Assembly: GCF_000635915.2 (NCBI RefSeq) | Contig: NZ_CP015614.1 | Location: 2,826,501 to 2,890,500, forward strand | DNA: 64,000 nt | From: Brevundimonas naejangsanensis | Lineage (GTDB): Bacteria > Pseudomonadota > Alphaproteobacteria > Caulobacterales > Caulobacteraceae | Direction: 5' to 3' | Part shown: positions 11,347 through 20,337 of the stretch, piece after piece | Numbering within the stretch: the first letter of the stretch is position 1 | How the letters are laid out: each line of letters opens with the position of its first letter | The notes under the pieces: model-generated | What the model was told of the DNA's origin: nothing | Seen by the model: the letters and a program-made list of their open reading frames with translations, nothing else | Databases searched by the model: none | Made by a program: the position numbers and the translations under genes

Positions 11347-11417
11347 CGCAGCCTCCTGTGCGGCGCGAGCATCAACCCTTCGGGCCGTCTTCGACAAGCG
11401 CGGCCGGAGGGTCTGGC

Positions 11418-12059
11418 TCAGCCCTCGGCCAGCAGGTGGTCGATCAGGGCGCGCGCCTCGGGGCCGGCCCAGTCGGCCTCGCCGGTCAGGACGGCGCGGA
11501 CGCGGCCCTGGCGGTCCATGACGATGGTCTGGGGCATGGCGCCCTTGCCGGGGAACTCGAACGCCAGCTGGAATTTCGGGTCGATGTAGAAGTCCAGCGG
11601 CGCGTTTTCGGCGATGAAGGCCCGCGCCTCGTCGGCCGTTTTGTCCAGGTCCATGCTGACGGCGACCACGGCGAAGTCGTCGCGCGCCTTATAGTGGTCG
11701 GCCAGGGCCGCCAGTGTCGGCATCTCGATCTTGCACGGGGCGCACCAGGTGGCCCACAGGTTCACCACCGTCACCTTGCCGGCGAAGTCGGCCAGGCGGA
11801 CGTCGGCGCCGTCGGCGGTCTTGAACACATAGTCGGGCGCGGTCGGAGAGGCGGGCGCCTGCAGGGCCGCCAGCGATCCCTTGGCGAAGGCCGCCAGTTG
11901 CGGCTCGAGCGGCTGGGCTGCGGCCTGTGCTGCGGGCTGGGCCGCGGGCGGCGCGGACTCTTTGCCTCCGCCCTTCTGATTGACGTATAGCAGCGCCGCG
12001 CCCACGCCGATCACCGCGAACGTCGCCACGCCCGCCCAAGTCCGTCCAGAGCCGCTCAT
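11418..12059 (-). CDS. Membrane-anchored TlpA-like thiol:disulfide oxidoreductase
   Basis: The start at 12059 gives 213 residues: a transmembrane anchor at about 8-26, an Ala/Pro/Gln-rich linker (35-72), and a thioredoxin fold with the redox motif WCAPC (C106 and C109) after VVNLWAT. TlpA-like proteins act on the periplasmic side, usually in reduction steps for c-type cytochrome or oxidase assembly. GGAAGG lies about 10 nt upstream; a TTG at 12077 would add six residues. Its start codon shares bases with the start of argH on the other strand, so the two genes share one control region that must lie inside both coding regions. Confidence 0.9.
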   Translation of the reverse strand: MSGSGRTWAGVATFAVIGVGAALLYVNQKGGGKESAPPAAQPAAQAAAQPLEPQLAAFAKGSLAALQAPASPTAPDYVFKTADGADVRLADFAGKVTVVNLWATWCAPCKIEMPTLAALADHYKARDDFAVVAVSMDLDKTADEARAFIAENAPLDFYIDPKFQLAFEFPGKGAMPQTIVMDRQGRVRAVLTGEADWAGPEARALIDHLLAEG

Positions 12060-13476
12060 GTCCGATACGCCTTCCAAACCACAGCCAGATACCCCCGCTC
12101 AGGGCCAGTCTCTATGGGGCGGACGCTTCAGCGCCAAGCCTGCGGACATCATGCAGGCCATCAACGTCTCCATCGGCGTCGATAAACGCCTGTGGGCGCA
12201 GGACCTGGCCGGTTCGCGGGCCCATTGTCGCATGCTGGAGAAACAGGGGATCATCGCGCCTGCGGACGCCCAGGCCATCCTGGGCGGGCTGGACGTGATC
12301 GAAGGCGAGATCCGGGACGGGACCTTCCCCTTCCGCGACGCCTATGAGGACATTCACATGAACGTCGAGGCGCGCCTGTCTGAGCTGATCGGCGAGCCGT
12401 CGGGGCGCCTGCACACCGCGCGCAGCCGCAACGACCAGGTGGCGACGGACTTCCGCCTGTGGGTGCGCGACGCCTGCGACCGCACCGTGGCGCAGCTTCA
12501 GGACCTGCAACGGACCCTGCTGGACCGGGCGGAGCAGCACGCGGGCGACCTGATGCCGGGCTTCACCCATCTGCAGACGGCCCAGCCGGTGACCTTTGGC
12601 CATCACCTGATGGCCTATGTCGAGATGTTCGGCCGCGATGCGGGCCGCTTCGCCGACGCGCGCGCGCGCATGAACGAGAACCCGCTGGGCGCCGCCGCCC
12701 TGGCCGGTTCGCCTTTCCCCATCGACCGCCACATGACGGCGCAGGCGCTGGGCTTTGATCGTCCGATGGCCAACTCTCTGGACGCCGTCTCGGATCGCGA
12801 TTTCGCGCTGGAGAGCCTGGCCGCCGCCTCCATCGCGGCGGGCCACCTGTCGCGTCTGGCCGAAGAGATCGTGGTGTGGATGACGCCGATGTTCGGTTTC
12901 GCTGCGCTGCCCGACGACCTGACCACCGGCTCGTCCATCATGCCGCAGAAGCGCAACCCCGACGCGGCCGAGCTGGTGCGGGCCAAGACGGGCCGCATCA
13001 ACGGCGCCCTGATCGCCCTGACCACGGTGATGAAGGGTCTGCCGCTGGCCTATTCCAAGGACATGCAGGAGGACAAGCCGCCGGTGTTCGAGGCCTTTGA
13101 CGCGCTGGATCTGGCGCTGACGGCCATGACCGCCATGGTCGCCGTGATCCGCCCCAACACCGAGAAGATGGCCGCGGCCGCCGGCGCGGGCTTCTCGACC
13201 GCCACCGACCTGGCCGACTGGCTGGTGCGCGAGCTGAACCTGCCCTTCCGTCAGGCGCACCATGTCACCGGCGCCGCGGTGAAGCGGGCCGAGGCGCTGG
13301 GCCTGGGGCTGGGCGAATTGCCGCTGAGCGAATTGCAGGCGCTGGATGGCCGGATCACCGAAGGGGTGTATGAAGTGCTGACGCCCGAAGCCTCCTGCGC
13401 CAGCCGCCAGAGCTTCGGCGGCACGGCGCCGGAACAGGTCCGCGCGCGCATCGCCGACTGGAGAAGCCGCCTGTGA
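12058..13476 (+). CDS. argH: Argininosuccinate lyase
   Basis: ArgH splits argininosuccinate into arginine and fumarate, the last step of arginine synthesis. The 472-residue protein has the N-terminal LWGGRF motif at 19-24, [13 protein letters not shown], and the fumarase/lyase signature [11 protein letters not shown] at about 291-301. There is no other ATG or GTG between 12058 and the LWGGRF motif, which supports this start, though the Shine-Dalgarno is weak. The first 18 residues are extra compared with E. coli ArgH. It overlaps the next lipoprotein gene by GTGA. Confidence 0.97.
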   Translation: MSDTPSKPQPDTPAQGQSLWGGRFSAKPADIMQAINVSIGVDKRLWAQDLAGSRAHCRMLEKQGIIAPADAQAILGGLDVIEGEIRDGTFPFRDAYEDIHMNVEARLSELIGEPSGRLHTARSRNDQVATDFRLWVRDACDRTVAQLQDLQRTLLDRAEQHAGDLMPGFTHLQTAQPVTFGHHLMAYVEMFGRDAGRFADARARMNENPLGAAALAGSPFPIDRHMTAQALGFDRPMANSLDAVSDRDFALESLAAASIAAGHLSRLAEEIVVWMTPMFGFAALPDDLTTGSSIMPQKRNPDAAELVRAKTGRINGALIALTTVMKGLPLAYSKDMQEDKPPVFEAFDALDLALTAMTAMVAVIRPNTEKMAAAAGAGFSTATDLADWLVRELNLPFRQAHHVTGAAVKRAEALGLGLGELPLSELQALDGRITEGVYEVLTPEASCASRQSFGGTAPEQVRARIADWRSRL

Positions 13477-13724
13477 CGAAGACGTCTGTGAAGAAGACCC
13501 TGATCCTCGCGGGCGCCGCCGCCCTTCTGCTGGCCGGCTGCGGGCGAATGGCCGACCTCGAGCCGCCGCAGGGCGCCATGCCGAAGAAGCAGACCGAGCG
13601 CGCCATCCGCGACCGCTCGGCCCCGGGCTTGCCGGAAGAGGCGATGCAGAACCTGCCGCCGCGCCAGATGCCCATCGACAACGGCACGAGCAACCCGTTC
13701 GGCAAGCCGCCGCCGATGAACTGA
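13473..13724 (+). CDS. Small LptM-like lipoprotein upstream of lysA
   Basis: The GTG start overlaps the argH stop (GTGA), suggesting coupled translation. The 83-residue product has a lipoprotein signal ([17 protein letters not shown]) with lipobox LAGC, then [12 protein letters not shown]. Short lipoproteins of this form, starting C-G-x-x-x-x-L-P-P and encoded just before lysA, are annotated as LptM (YifL) relatives; E. coli LptM assists oxidative maturation of the LPS translocon LptD. Position and the CG start support the link, but the rest is low complexity, so function is inferred. Confidence 0.75.
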   Translation: MTKTSVKKTLILAGAAALLLAGCGRMADLEPPQGAMPKKQTERAIRDRSAPGLPEEAMQNLPPRQMPIDNGTSNPFGKPPPMN

Positions 13725-13761
13725 GCCTTCGCGCTCCTCTCTCTGACTGGACTCCCCGCCG

Positions 13762-15042
13762 GTGCACCATTTTGATCTGAAGGACGGCGTCCTGCATGCC
13801 GAGGGCGTCTCTCTGGAGGCGCTGGCGGACAGCGTCGGCACGCCGACCTACGTCTATTCCTCAGCCACCCTGCGCCGTCATTACGGCCTCCTGCGCGAGG
13901 CGTGCGACGCGCACAGGGGCGCGCTGGGCGACGCCCTGATCGCCTTTGCGGTCAAGGCCAACTCCAACCTGTCGGTGCTGGCGACCTTAGCGAAACTCGG
14001 CTGCGGCGCCGACACCGTGTCCGAGGGCGAGATCCGCCGGGCGCTGACAGCTGGCATTCCGGGCGAGCGCATCATCTTCTCGGGCGTGGGCAAGACCGAC
14101 GCCGAGCTGGCCTTCGCCATCGAGCAGGGCGTGCGTCAGATCAACGTCGAGTCCTCGACCGAGCTGGACCGGCTGATCGCGGTTGCTGCGACCAAGAACG
14201 CAGCCCCCGCCATCGCCATCCGCGTCAACCCCAAGATCGGCGCCGGCGGCCACGCCAAGATCACCACCGGCGGCGCGGGCGACAAGTTCGGCGTGCCGGT
14301 CGAGGAGGCGATGGCGCTGTACGCCCGCGTATCAAGCTCGCCCCACGTCACGCCCGTGGGTCTGGCCTGCCATATCGGCAGCCAGATCACCGACCTGGCT
14401 CCGCTGGAAGCCGCCTTCCGCGTGCTGCGGGACATGACCGACGCCCTGCGAGCCCAGGGGCGCAGCGTCACCCGCCTCGATCTCGGCGGCGGCCTGGGCG
14501 TGCCCTATTACGGCGATGCGGCGACGCCGTCCCCGGCCGACTACGTCGCTATGGCCGCGCGCGTGCTGGAGGGGCTGAACGTCGAGGCCGCCTTCGAGCC
14601 CGGCCGCCTCATGGCCGCCAATGCGGGCGTGCTGCTGAGCCGCGTCATTCAGGTCAATGAGCGCACGGACGGCCGCCGCTTCCTGGTGCTGGACGCGGCG
14701 ATGAACGATCTGATGCGTCCGGCCCTCTACGACGCCTTCCACGATCTGAAGCCTGTCCGCCCGGTCGAGGGCGAGCTTCTGCCTCACGATGTGGTCGGGC
14801 CGGTGTGCGAGACCGGCGACACCTTCGCGCGCGACCGCGACCTGCCGCCGTTGAAGGCCGGCGATCTGGTCGTCTTCATGAGCGCCGGGGCCTATGGCGC
14901 GGTGATGAGCGGCGAATACAATACCCGTCCGCTGGCCGCCGAAGTGCTGGTCGACGGCGAGCGCAGCGCGGTCATCCGCCCGCGCCCGACCTATGAAGCG
15001 ATGTTCGCTCGCGAACCGATGGCGGACTGGCTCAAGGACTAG
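13762..15042 (+). CDS. lysA: Diaminopimelate decarboxylase
   Basis: LysA decarboxylates meso-diaminopimelate to lysine using PLP. The 426-residue protein (GTG start) has the PLP lysine in FAVKAN (K65), a GGGLGVPY phosphate loop near residue 240, EPGR, and the active-site cysteine region CETGDTFARD. These are the alanine-racemase-like barrel and C-terminal sheet features of fold III decarboxylases. It follows the small lipoprotein by 37 bp in the argH operon, and its stop overlaps that of the convergent phosphoribosyltransferase gene by 2 nt. Confidence 0.97.
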   Translation: MHHFDLKDGVLHAEGVSLEALADSVGTPTYVYSSATLRRHYGLLREACDAHRGALGDALIAFAVKANSNLSVLATLAKLGCGADTVSEGEIRRALTAGIPGERIIFSGVGKTDAELAFAIEQGVRQINVESSTELDRLIAVAATKNAAPAIAIRVNPKIGAGGHAKITTGGAGDKFGVPVEEAMALYARVSSSPHVTPVGLACHIGSQITDLAPLEAAFRVLRDMTDALRAQGRSVTRLDLGGGLGVPYYGDAATPSPADYVAMAARVLEGLNVEAAFEPGRLMAANAGVLLSRVIQVNERTDGRRFLVLDAAMNDLMRPALYDAFHDLKPVRPVEGELLPHDVVGPVCETGDTFARDRDLPPLKAGDLVVFMSAGAYGAVMSGEYNTRPLAAEVLVDGERSAVIRPRPTYEAMFAREPMADWLKD

Positions 15043-15578
15043 TCCAGAGCGCAGATGTCCGGCAGGCCGCGCATCCCGCCGGCGTGGTCCAGGCCATAAC
15101 CGACCAGGAAGCGGTTCGGCGCCTCCCAGCCGACGAAGTCGGGCTCGGGCGCGCGGGGCTTGGGCCAGGGCTTGCGGGCGAAGACGCAGGTCAGCACCTC
15201 GGCGGCGCCCGCCTCCTTGGTGATGCGGACCGCCTCGGCCAGCGACAGGCCGGTGTCGAACACATCATCCAAGATCAGCACCTTCTTGCCGGTCAGCGGG
15301 CGCTGATAGGGGGCGCGAACCTCGATCCGGCCCCGGCTGGTCTGCTCGTCGCCGTAGGAGGCCAGCCACAGGGCGTCGAAGCGGACGTTGCGGCCTTCGC
15401 GCGACAGGGCGCGGGTCAGGTCGGCGGCGAACCACAGCCCGCCGGTCAGCAGGACGACGGCCACCGTATCATCGTCGACATGGGGGGCGATGCGGCGCGC
15501 CAGATCGGCCACGACGGCCTCGATCTCGGCCTGGGACAGGAGGACAGCGGGAGCGAGCGTCGATGGGGTGTCAGCCAT
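15039..15578 (-). CDS. Hypoxanthine-type purine phosphoribosyltransferase
   Basis: With the ATG at 15578 the product is 179 residues, the usual size. It carries the PRPP-binding signature VLILDDVFDTGLS (DDVFDTG at 104-110), the hood region GLWFAADLTRAL, and FDALWLASYGDE where hypoxanthine phosphoribosyltransferases have a conserved aromatic loop. It would salvage hypoxanthine and/or guanine to nucleotides. A related xanthine or guanine enzyme cannot be excluded. The start overlaps the end of the zinc-ribbon gene (stop at 15571-15573), so translation may be coupled. Confidence 0.85.
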   Translation of the reverse strand: MADTPSTLAPAVLLSQAEIEAVVADLARRIAPHVDDDTVAVVLLTGGLWFAADLTRALSREGRNVRFDALWLASYGDEQTSRGRIEVRAPYQRPLTGKKVLILDDVFDTGLSLAEAVRITKEAGAAEVLTCVFARKPWPKPRAPEPDFVGWEAPNRFLVGYGLDHAGGMRGLPDICALD

Positions 15579-16434
15579 GCCTCGCCGATACCCCTTCTGC
15601 GACGTCGGTGTCGAGAGGCGAGGGCGCCGGGCCAAGGTCGAGGGCGCCCAGACGACGCAGGCCCCCGTCTTCGCGCGCGGCGGGTTCAGGGCGGGCGGTC
15701 TTGTCGGCGGGGCGCGGGGGCGTCTTGCGCACGGGCTCAAGGACGAACTTCGTCGTTATGCCGACGGCCTTGCCTTGAGGATCGCCGATGACCGTGGCGA
15801 AGCCCTGCGCCTGGCCGGGCAGGGTAGGGGGCCAGTCCGGGCGCACCACGCGACTGGCGATCTCGACGCCGCGCTCATCCTGCAAGATCACGCGGATGGG
15901 GGGCGACGACACCTCGGTGTCGCGGATGTTGCGCACGGCGCCGGAGACGATGATCCGGCCGGGATCATGCGGCGCCACCCGCGCCCGCTGGGCTTCGAAC
16001 TCCAGCCCGACGATGTTCACTTCAAGCCCCAGCGCGCCATAGGCGCCCGCTGTCGCCGGGAATTTGCGGACGATCTCCTCACGGAACAGGACGCCGCCGG
16101 CGAACAGCCCCAGCACCACCGCCGCCGCCGCCGCCCAGGCTGCGCCCGCCGCCGCCGCCTGCCGTGTGCGGCGCTTGCGCTCGGCCCTGGCGCGGAAGGC
16201 GCGCGGCAGTTCGGGCGCGGGCGTCTCGGCCAGACTGTCAGGCAGGGTTTCGGGCGAAGCGTCTTCGCCGGCGCTCAGGCCTTTCGTCGCCGGTTCCAGC
16301 TCCAGCGGCGCATCTTCCAGGCTGGCGCGCCAGTCGTGGCCGCAGGCCTTGCAGCGGACACGACGGCCGTTGGGGCCGATCGCTTCATCGGCAACAAAAT
16401 AGCTGGTGGCGCAGGCGGGACAGGTCAGTATCAT
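15571..16434 (-). CDS. Zinc-ribbon (MJ0042) and DUF3426 membrane protein
   Basis: The 287-residue protein opens with a zinc ribbon of the MJ0042 type, CPAC at 5-8 and CKAC at 28-31. A long acidic linker, a basic patch (RARAERKRRTR) and one transmembrane segment (about 110-132) follow, then a DUF3426 domain (SGAVRNIRDTEVSSPPIRVILQD). The topology suggests a cytoplasmic zinc ribbon and a periplasmic domain. The biochemical role is not known; its place beside ftsEX is typical for the lineage. It is divergent from ftsE across 69 bp. Confidence 0.82.
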   Translation of the reverse strand: MILTCPACATSYFVADEAIGPNGRRVRCKACGHDWRASLEDAPLELEPATKGLSAGEDASPETLPDSLAETPAPELPRAFRARAERKRRTRQAAAAGAAWAAAAAVVLGLFAGGVLFREEIVRKFPATAGAYGALGLEVNIVGLEFEAQRARVAPHDPGRIIVSGAVRNIRDTEVSSPPIRVILQDERGVEIASRVVRPDWPPTLPGQAQGFATVIGDPQGKAVGITTKFVLEPVRKTPPRPADKTARPEPAAREDGGLRRLGALDLGPAPSPLDTDVAEGVSARHG

Positions 16435-16503
16435 GTGAGCTGACTGTGAGGCTTATCGCCCCCTCCTGTCGCGGCGCAACGCCCCGGTCCAATACGAAAC
16501 CCT

Positions 16504-17244
16504 ATGCCCGATCCGATCCGCCGCGCCGCCGACCCTGATTCCGCGCCTGACGCCGTCCGCCTCAGAGGCGTGGGCTTCGGCTATGGGGGGCGACCCGCCG
16601 TACTGCGGGACGTTAACCTTAGTCTGCCAAACGGCTCTTTCCACTTCCTTACCGGACCTTCGGGGGCGGGCAAGTCCTCGCTGCTGCGGCTGCTGACTTT
16701 GGCGGCGCGGCCCCAGGCGGGACGAATCAGCCTGTTCGGCCAGGACGTGACCCACCTGCCCCGGCGCGAGGTCCCTGCGCTGCGACGCCGCATGGGGGTG
16801 ATCTTTCAGGATTTCCGCCTGCTGGACCATCTGTCGGCCTTCGACAATGCGGCCCTGCCGCTGCGTTTGGCGGGCGAGCGCCCGGCCGAGTACGCCGCCG
16901 ACGTGCAGGAGATGCTGCGCTGGGTCGGTCTGGGCGGGCGGCTGGACGCCCTGCCGCCCACCCTGTCCGGCGGCGAGAAGCAGCGGCTTGCCATCGCCCG
17001 CGCCGTGGTGGCGCGGCCGCGCCTGATCCTGGCCGACGAACCGACGGGCAGCGTCGACCGGCCTATGGGCGAGAAGCTGATGCGGCTGTTCCAGTCGCTG
17101 AACAAACTGGGCGCCACCGTGCTGATCGCCAGCCACGACGAGGCCCTGGCCGAGCGCAGCGGCGCGGCCGTCCTGCGGCTGGAAGGCGGGCGGCTGACGC
17201 AGATCGCGCCGGCTTCATCTGTTGGACCGGAGGCGCAGCCATGA
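16504..17244 (+). CDS. ftsE: Cell-division ABC transporter ATP-binding protein FtsE
   Basis: FtsE is the ATPase of the FtsEX complex, which controls septal peptidoglycan hydrolases. The 246-residue product has Walker A GPSGAGKS at 51-58, the Q-loop VIFQDFRLLDHLSAFDNAALP (the FQDFRLL segment is typical of FtsE), signature LSGGEKQR, Walker B LILADEPTGSVD and the switch His in ASHDE. It overlaps ftsX by ATGA. A 17-residue N-terminal extension precedes the ABC domain. Confidence 0.95.
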   Translation: MPDPIRRAADPDSAPDAVRLRGVGFGYGGRPAVLRDVNLSLPNGSFHFLTGPSGAGKSSLLRLLTLAARPQAGRISLFGQDVTHLPRREVPALRRRMGVIFQDFRLLDHLSAFDNAALPLRLAGERPAEYAADVQEMLRWVGLGGRLDALPPTLSGGEKQRLAIARAVVARPRLILADEPTGSVDRPMGEKLMRLFQSLNKLGATVLIASHDEALAERSGAAVLRLEGGRLTQIAPASSVGPEAQP

Positions 17245-18122
17245 TCGGCCGCTTGCGCGACTCCCAACCAGAATTGCTGCCGCGCGAGGCGGGGGGCGAA
17301 CGCTGGCTGGTGGTGGTCATCGCCGTGCTGTGCTTCCTGGCCTCGATCGCCGCTGTCGGGGCGCTGGCCGCCGACCGGGCGGCGCACGGCTGGGCGGGTC
17401 ACCTGCGCGCCGAGGCGACGGTGCAGGTGCGCCCGCGCGTCGATGAGACCGGCCCCGCCGCCGCCGCCCGCGCCGCCGAGACCCTGGCCGGGGTGAAGGG
17501 CGTGGCCGAGGCGCAGGCGATGGACCGCAAGGCGGCCGAGGCTTTGTTGCGGCCCTGGGTGGGGGAGGCGGTGCTGCCCGACCTGCCTCTGCCCTATCTG
17601 GTCGTCGTCCGGCTGGACCCGAAGGCGCCCGCCAGCGCGCCCAGCCTGAGCCGCGCCCTGGCCGAGGCCGGGCTGGACGCCAGCGTCGACGATCACAGCC
17701 TGTGGCGCGGCGAGGTCGAGCGGTCGGCGGGCGTGATCACGGCCCTGGCGGGGGCGGCCTTCCTGCTGATCGCGGCGGCGACGGCGGCGGCGATCGCCTA
17801 CGCCACCCGCGCGGGCATGGCGGCCCAGGCGGTGGTGATCGAGACGCTGAGCCTGAACGGCGCGTCGGACGGAGCCATCGCCACACTGTTTCAGCGGCGT
17901 TTCGGGATTCTTGCGGCGACGGCGGGGGCGGCGGGGGCCGGCCTGGCGGCGCTCATGCTGGGGGCGCTGCGGTTGATCGGGGGCGAAGGCGGACTGACCC
18001 CGGCCTTGCCGCTGGCCTTTAGCGACCTGCTGGCGCTGATCGCCTGCCCCTTGCTGGCGGGGGCCGTCGCGGTGCTGGCTGCGCGCCTGACGGCGCTGGC
18101 GAAGCTGGGCGGGCGTCGCTAG
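17241..18122 (+). CDS. ftsX: Cell-division ABC transporter permease FtsX
   Basis: The 293-residue protein has the FtsX layout: a cytoplasmic N-terminus, a transmembrane helix at about 25-46, a periplasmic domain with the typical VKGVAEAQAMDRKAAEALLRPW segment, and three further helices near 170-195, 215-240 and 255-285. Sequence identity within the family is low, but topology, size and the ATGA overlap with ftsE make the call secure. The YdcF-like gene follows 10 bp later, so the operon probably continues to plsC. Confidence 0.92.
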   Translation: MIGRLRDSQPELLPREAGGERWLVVVIAVLCFLASIAAVGALAADRAAHGWAGHLRAEATVQVRPRVDETGPAAAARAAETLAGVKGVAEAQAMDRKAAEALLRPWVGEAVLPDLPLPYLVVVRLDPKAPASAPSLSRALAEAGLDASVDDHSLWRGEVERSAGVITALAGAAFLLIAAATAAAIAYATRAGMAAQAVVIETLSLNGASDGAIATLFQRRFGILAATAGAAGAGLAALMLGALRLIGGEGGLTPALPLAFSDLLALIACPLLAGAVAVLAARLTALAKLGGRR

Positions 18123-18132
18123 TTAGTTAAGC

Positions 18133-18780
18133 ATGAAGTTCCTGACGCTGATCGCCGTGGTGGCGCTGATGTGGCTGACGGGCCTGTTCGTCTTCGCCGA
18201 GCGGGTTCGCGGTCTGACGCCTGCGCCGGAGCCGGCGCGGGCGGACGCCATTGTCTCCCTGACCGGCCCCTCGGCCGAGCGCGTCAACGCCGCCATCCGC
18301 CTGTTGGAGCAGGGCAAGGGCGACCGGCTGCTGATCTCGGGCGTCAATCGGGAGGTGCGTCGCCAGGAGCTGCGCGCCCTGACGCCGGGGTCCAAGAAGC
18401 TGTTCAACTGCTGCGTCGACCTGGGCTTTGAGGCCGAGAACACCGTCGGCAACGCCCAGGAGATCGCCTCTTGGGCGCGGGCCAAGGGTTATGACGACCT
18501 GATCGTCGTCACCTCGGACTATCACATGCCGCGCAGCCTGATGGAGATTCGCGGCGCGGCGCCCGGCGTGCGGCTGACCCCCCACGCCATCTCGACGCCG
18601 TCGCTGGACACCCCGTCCTGGTGGCGCGCGACCGAGACCGCCCGGCGCATGACGCTGGAATATATGAAATACCTGGCCGTCCTGGGCCGCGAGGGGATGC
18701 ATCGCCTGACCGGGCGTCACCCGGAACGCCCCGGTCCCGCCGCCCCCGACGCCTCAGACCCCCGCAAGGCCGCCGCATGA
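18133..18780 (+). CDS. YdcF/SanA/ElyC family membrane protein (DUF218)
   Basis: The 215-residue protein has one N-terminal transmembrane segment (residues 3-22) and a DUF218 domain beginning DAIVSLTGPSAERVNAAIRLL, then RLLISGVNREV and VVTSDYHMPRSLMEI, whose SDYHMPR is the conserved family motif. Relatives SanA and ElyC affect envelope integrity and peptidoglycan or lipid-carrier use; the enzyme activity is not known. It lies between ftsX (10 bp) and plsC (ATGA overlap), consistent with an envelope role. Confidence 0.88.
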   Translation: MKFLTLIAVVALMWLTGLFVFAERVRGLTPAPEPARADAIVSLTGPSAERVNAAIRLLEQGKGDRLLISGVNREVRRQELRALTPGSKKLFNCCVDLGFEAENTVGNAQEIASWARAKGYDDLIVVTSDYHMPRSLMEIRGAAPGVRLTPHAISTPSLDTPSWWRATETARRMTLEYMKYLAVLGREGMHRLTGRHPERPGPAAPDASDPRKAAA

Positions 18781-19490
18781 CGACCGTTCGATCCCTGCTT
18801 TTCACCCTGTGGCTGTATCTGTCGATGCCGCTGTTCGCGGTCTTGCTGTCGCCGGCCCTGCTGATGCCGCACGGGGCGGCGATGGGGGTGATCAAGATGT
18901 GGGCGCGGTTCGTCCTGTTCGGCCTGCGCTGGATCGCCGGGGTCAAGGTCGAGGTGCGGGGCCTCGAGCATCGTCCCAACGGCCCGGCCCTGATCGCGGC
19001 CAAGCACCAGGGGATGCTGGACGTCATCGCCCCCTTCACCTTCCTCGACGACGCTTGTTTCGTCATGAAGAAGGAGCTGATGCCGCTGCCCTTCTTCGGC
19101 TGGTTCGCCTGGAAGACGAAGATGATCGCCGTGGACCGCGCCGCCCACGCCAAGGCGCTGAAGGCCATGGTGCGCCAGACCCGCGCTCGCCTGGCCGAGG
19201 GCCGTCAGATCCTGATCTTCCCCGAAGGCACGCGCACGACGCCGGGCGAACCGGCCGACTACAAGCCCGGGGTCGCCGCCATCTATCGCGACGTGGACGC
19301 GCCCTGCTGGCCCGTCGCCACCAACTCGGGCGTCCATTGGCCGGCGCACGGATTCAAACGCTATCCGGGCACGGTGGTGTTCGAGTTCCTGCCGCCGATC
19401 CCGGCGGGTCTTAAGCGGGTCGAGTTCATGAAGCAGCTGGAAAGCCGGATCGAAGACGCCTCGACCGCCTTGTTGCCGCCCAGAACCTAG
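18777..19490 (+). CDS. plsC: 1-acyl-sn-glycerol-3-phosphate acyltransferase
   Basis: PlsC adds the second acyl chain to lysophosphatidic acid in phospholipid synthesis at the inner membrane. The ATG at 18777 overlaps the previous stop (ATGA) and gives 237 residues; a longer open frame upstream is not needed. The product has N-terminal hydrophobic segments, the catalytic HxxxxD (H77 and D82 in KHQGMLD) and the glycerophosphate-binding FPEGTR at 148-153. It ends the ftsEX operon. Confidence 0.93.
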   Translation: MTTVRSLLFTLWLYLSMPLFAVLLSPALLMPHGAAMGVIKMWARFVLFGLRWIAGVKVEVRGLEHRPNGPALIAAKHQGMLDVIAPFTFLDDACFVMKKELMPLPFFGWFAWKTKMIAVDRAAHAKALKAMVRQTRARLAEGRQILIFPEGTRTTPGEPADYKPGVAAIYRDVDAPCWPVATNSGVHWPAHGFKRYPGTVVFEFLPPIPAGLKRVEFMKQLESRIEDASTALLPPRT

Positions 19491-19541
19491 GCTTTGGAGG
19501 GCGGGCCCCTATATCATCAGCTGTTGACCTGGGACCCGCTC

Positions 19542-20333
19542 ATGATTTCACGCTCCGCCTTTCGCCTCGCCCTGCTGACCGCCATCCTGGGGGGCTTGCC
19601 GGCTGTCGCCTCTGCGCAGTCACAGCCGTTCCAGCCGCTAGAAGCGCCGCAGACGTGGAAGGTCGACATCGGCGGCGGCTTTGTCCGGGGCTTCAGCGTC
19701 TCGGGCGACAAGTCCGAGGATTTCAACTTCACCGCCTGGGGCTCGGCCTCCTATCGCGACATCGTCTACGCCAACGGTCTGGATGGCCTGGGCTGGAACG
19801 CCGTCAAGCGCGACGATTTCCATGCGGGCGTTCAGTTGCGTCCGCGCTTTGCGGCGGGCGACATCGAGGGCCTGGACCGGCCCGGCTACGGCGCCGATGC
19901 GGCCCTTTACGCCTTCAAACGTTTGCCGGGCAATGTCGTGGTCGGAGGCCGCATACAGCATGACGCCACCGGCGACGACGCCGGTCTTGAGTACTACGGC
20001 TCGGTCAGCCACCAGCGCGTGACGCCCGTCGGCCTGTTGCAGACGATGGCCTATATGCGCGGCGGCAGCGACGCGCGCGTCCAGCGCTATTACGGCGTCA
20101 CCGCTCAGGAAGCCGCCAATACCGACTACGCCGCCTTCACGCCGTCGGGCGGACTGTCGGCCGCAGGCGCCGCAGCCATGCTGGCCGTGCCGATCGGCGA
20201 CCGTTACGGCGTCGGCGCCTTCGTCAACTACGAACAGCGTCTGGGCGACATCAAGGACAGCCCGTTGATCGAGGACGACTACGTCTGGCGCGCCGGGGTC
20301 ATCGGCGTGGTGCGCTTCAACAGCGGCGGCTGA
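19542..20333 (+). CDS. MipA/OmpV-family outer membrane protein
   Basis: The ATG at 19542 starts a clear signal peptide (MISRSAFRLALLTAILGG, cut near ASA-QS). The 263-residue product shows features of MipA/OmpV proteins: an early strand DIGGGFVRG, a central GADAALYAFKRLPGNVVVGGRI, then VGLLQTMAYM, the motif YYGVTAQEAANT with a following F.PSGGL, VGAFVNYEQRLGDIKDSPLIED, and a terminal strand ending in VVRFNSGG. MipA links outer-membrane and peptidoglycan enzymes in E. coli, but many members are uncharacterised porin-like barrels. It converges on hisC with 4 bp between stops. Confidence 0.88.
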   Translation: MISRSAFRLALLTAILGGLPAVASAQSQPFQPLEAPQTWKVDIGGGFVRGFSVSGDKSEDFNFTAWGSASYRDIVYANGLDGLGWNAVKRDDFHAGVQLRPRFAAGDIEGLDRPGYGADAALYAFKRLPGNVVVGGRIQHDATGDDAGLEYYGSVSHQRVTPVGLLQTMAYMRGGSDARVQRYYGVTAQEAANTDYAAFTPSGGLSAAGAAAMLAVPIGDRYGVGAFVNYEQRLGDIKDSPLIEDDYVWRAGVIGVVRFNSGG

Positions 20334-20337
20334 GGCT

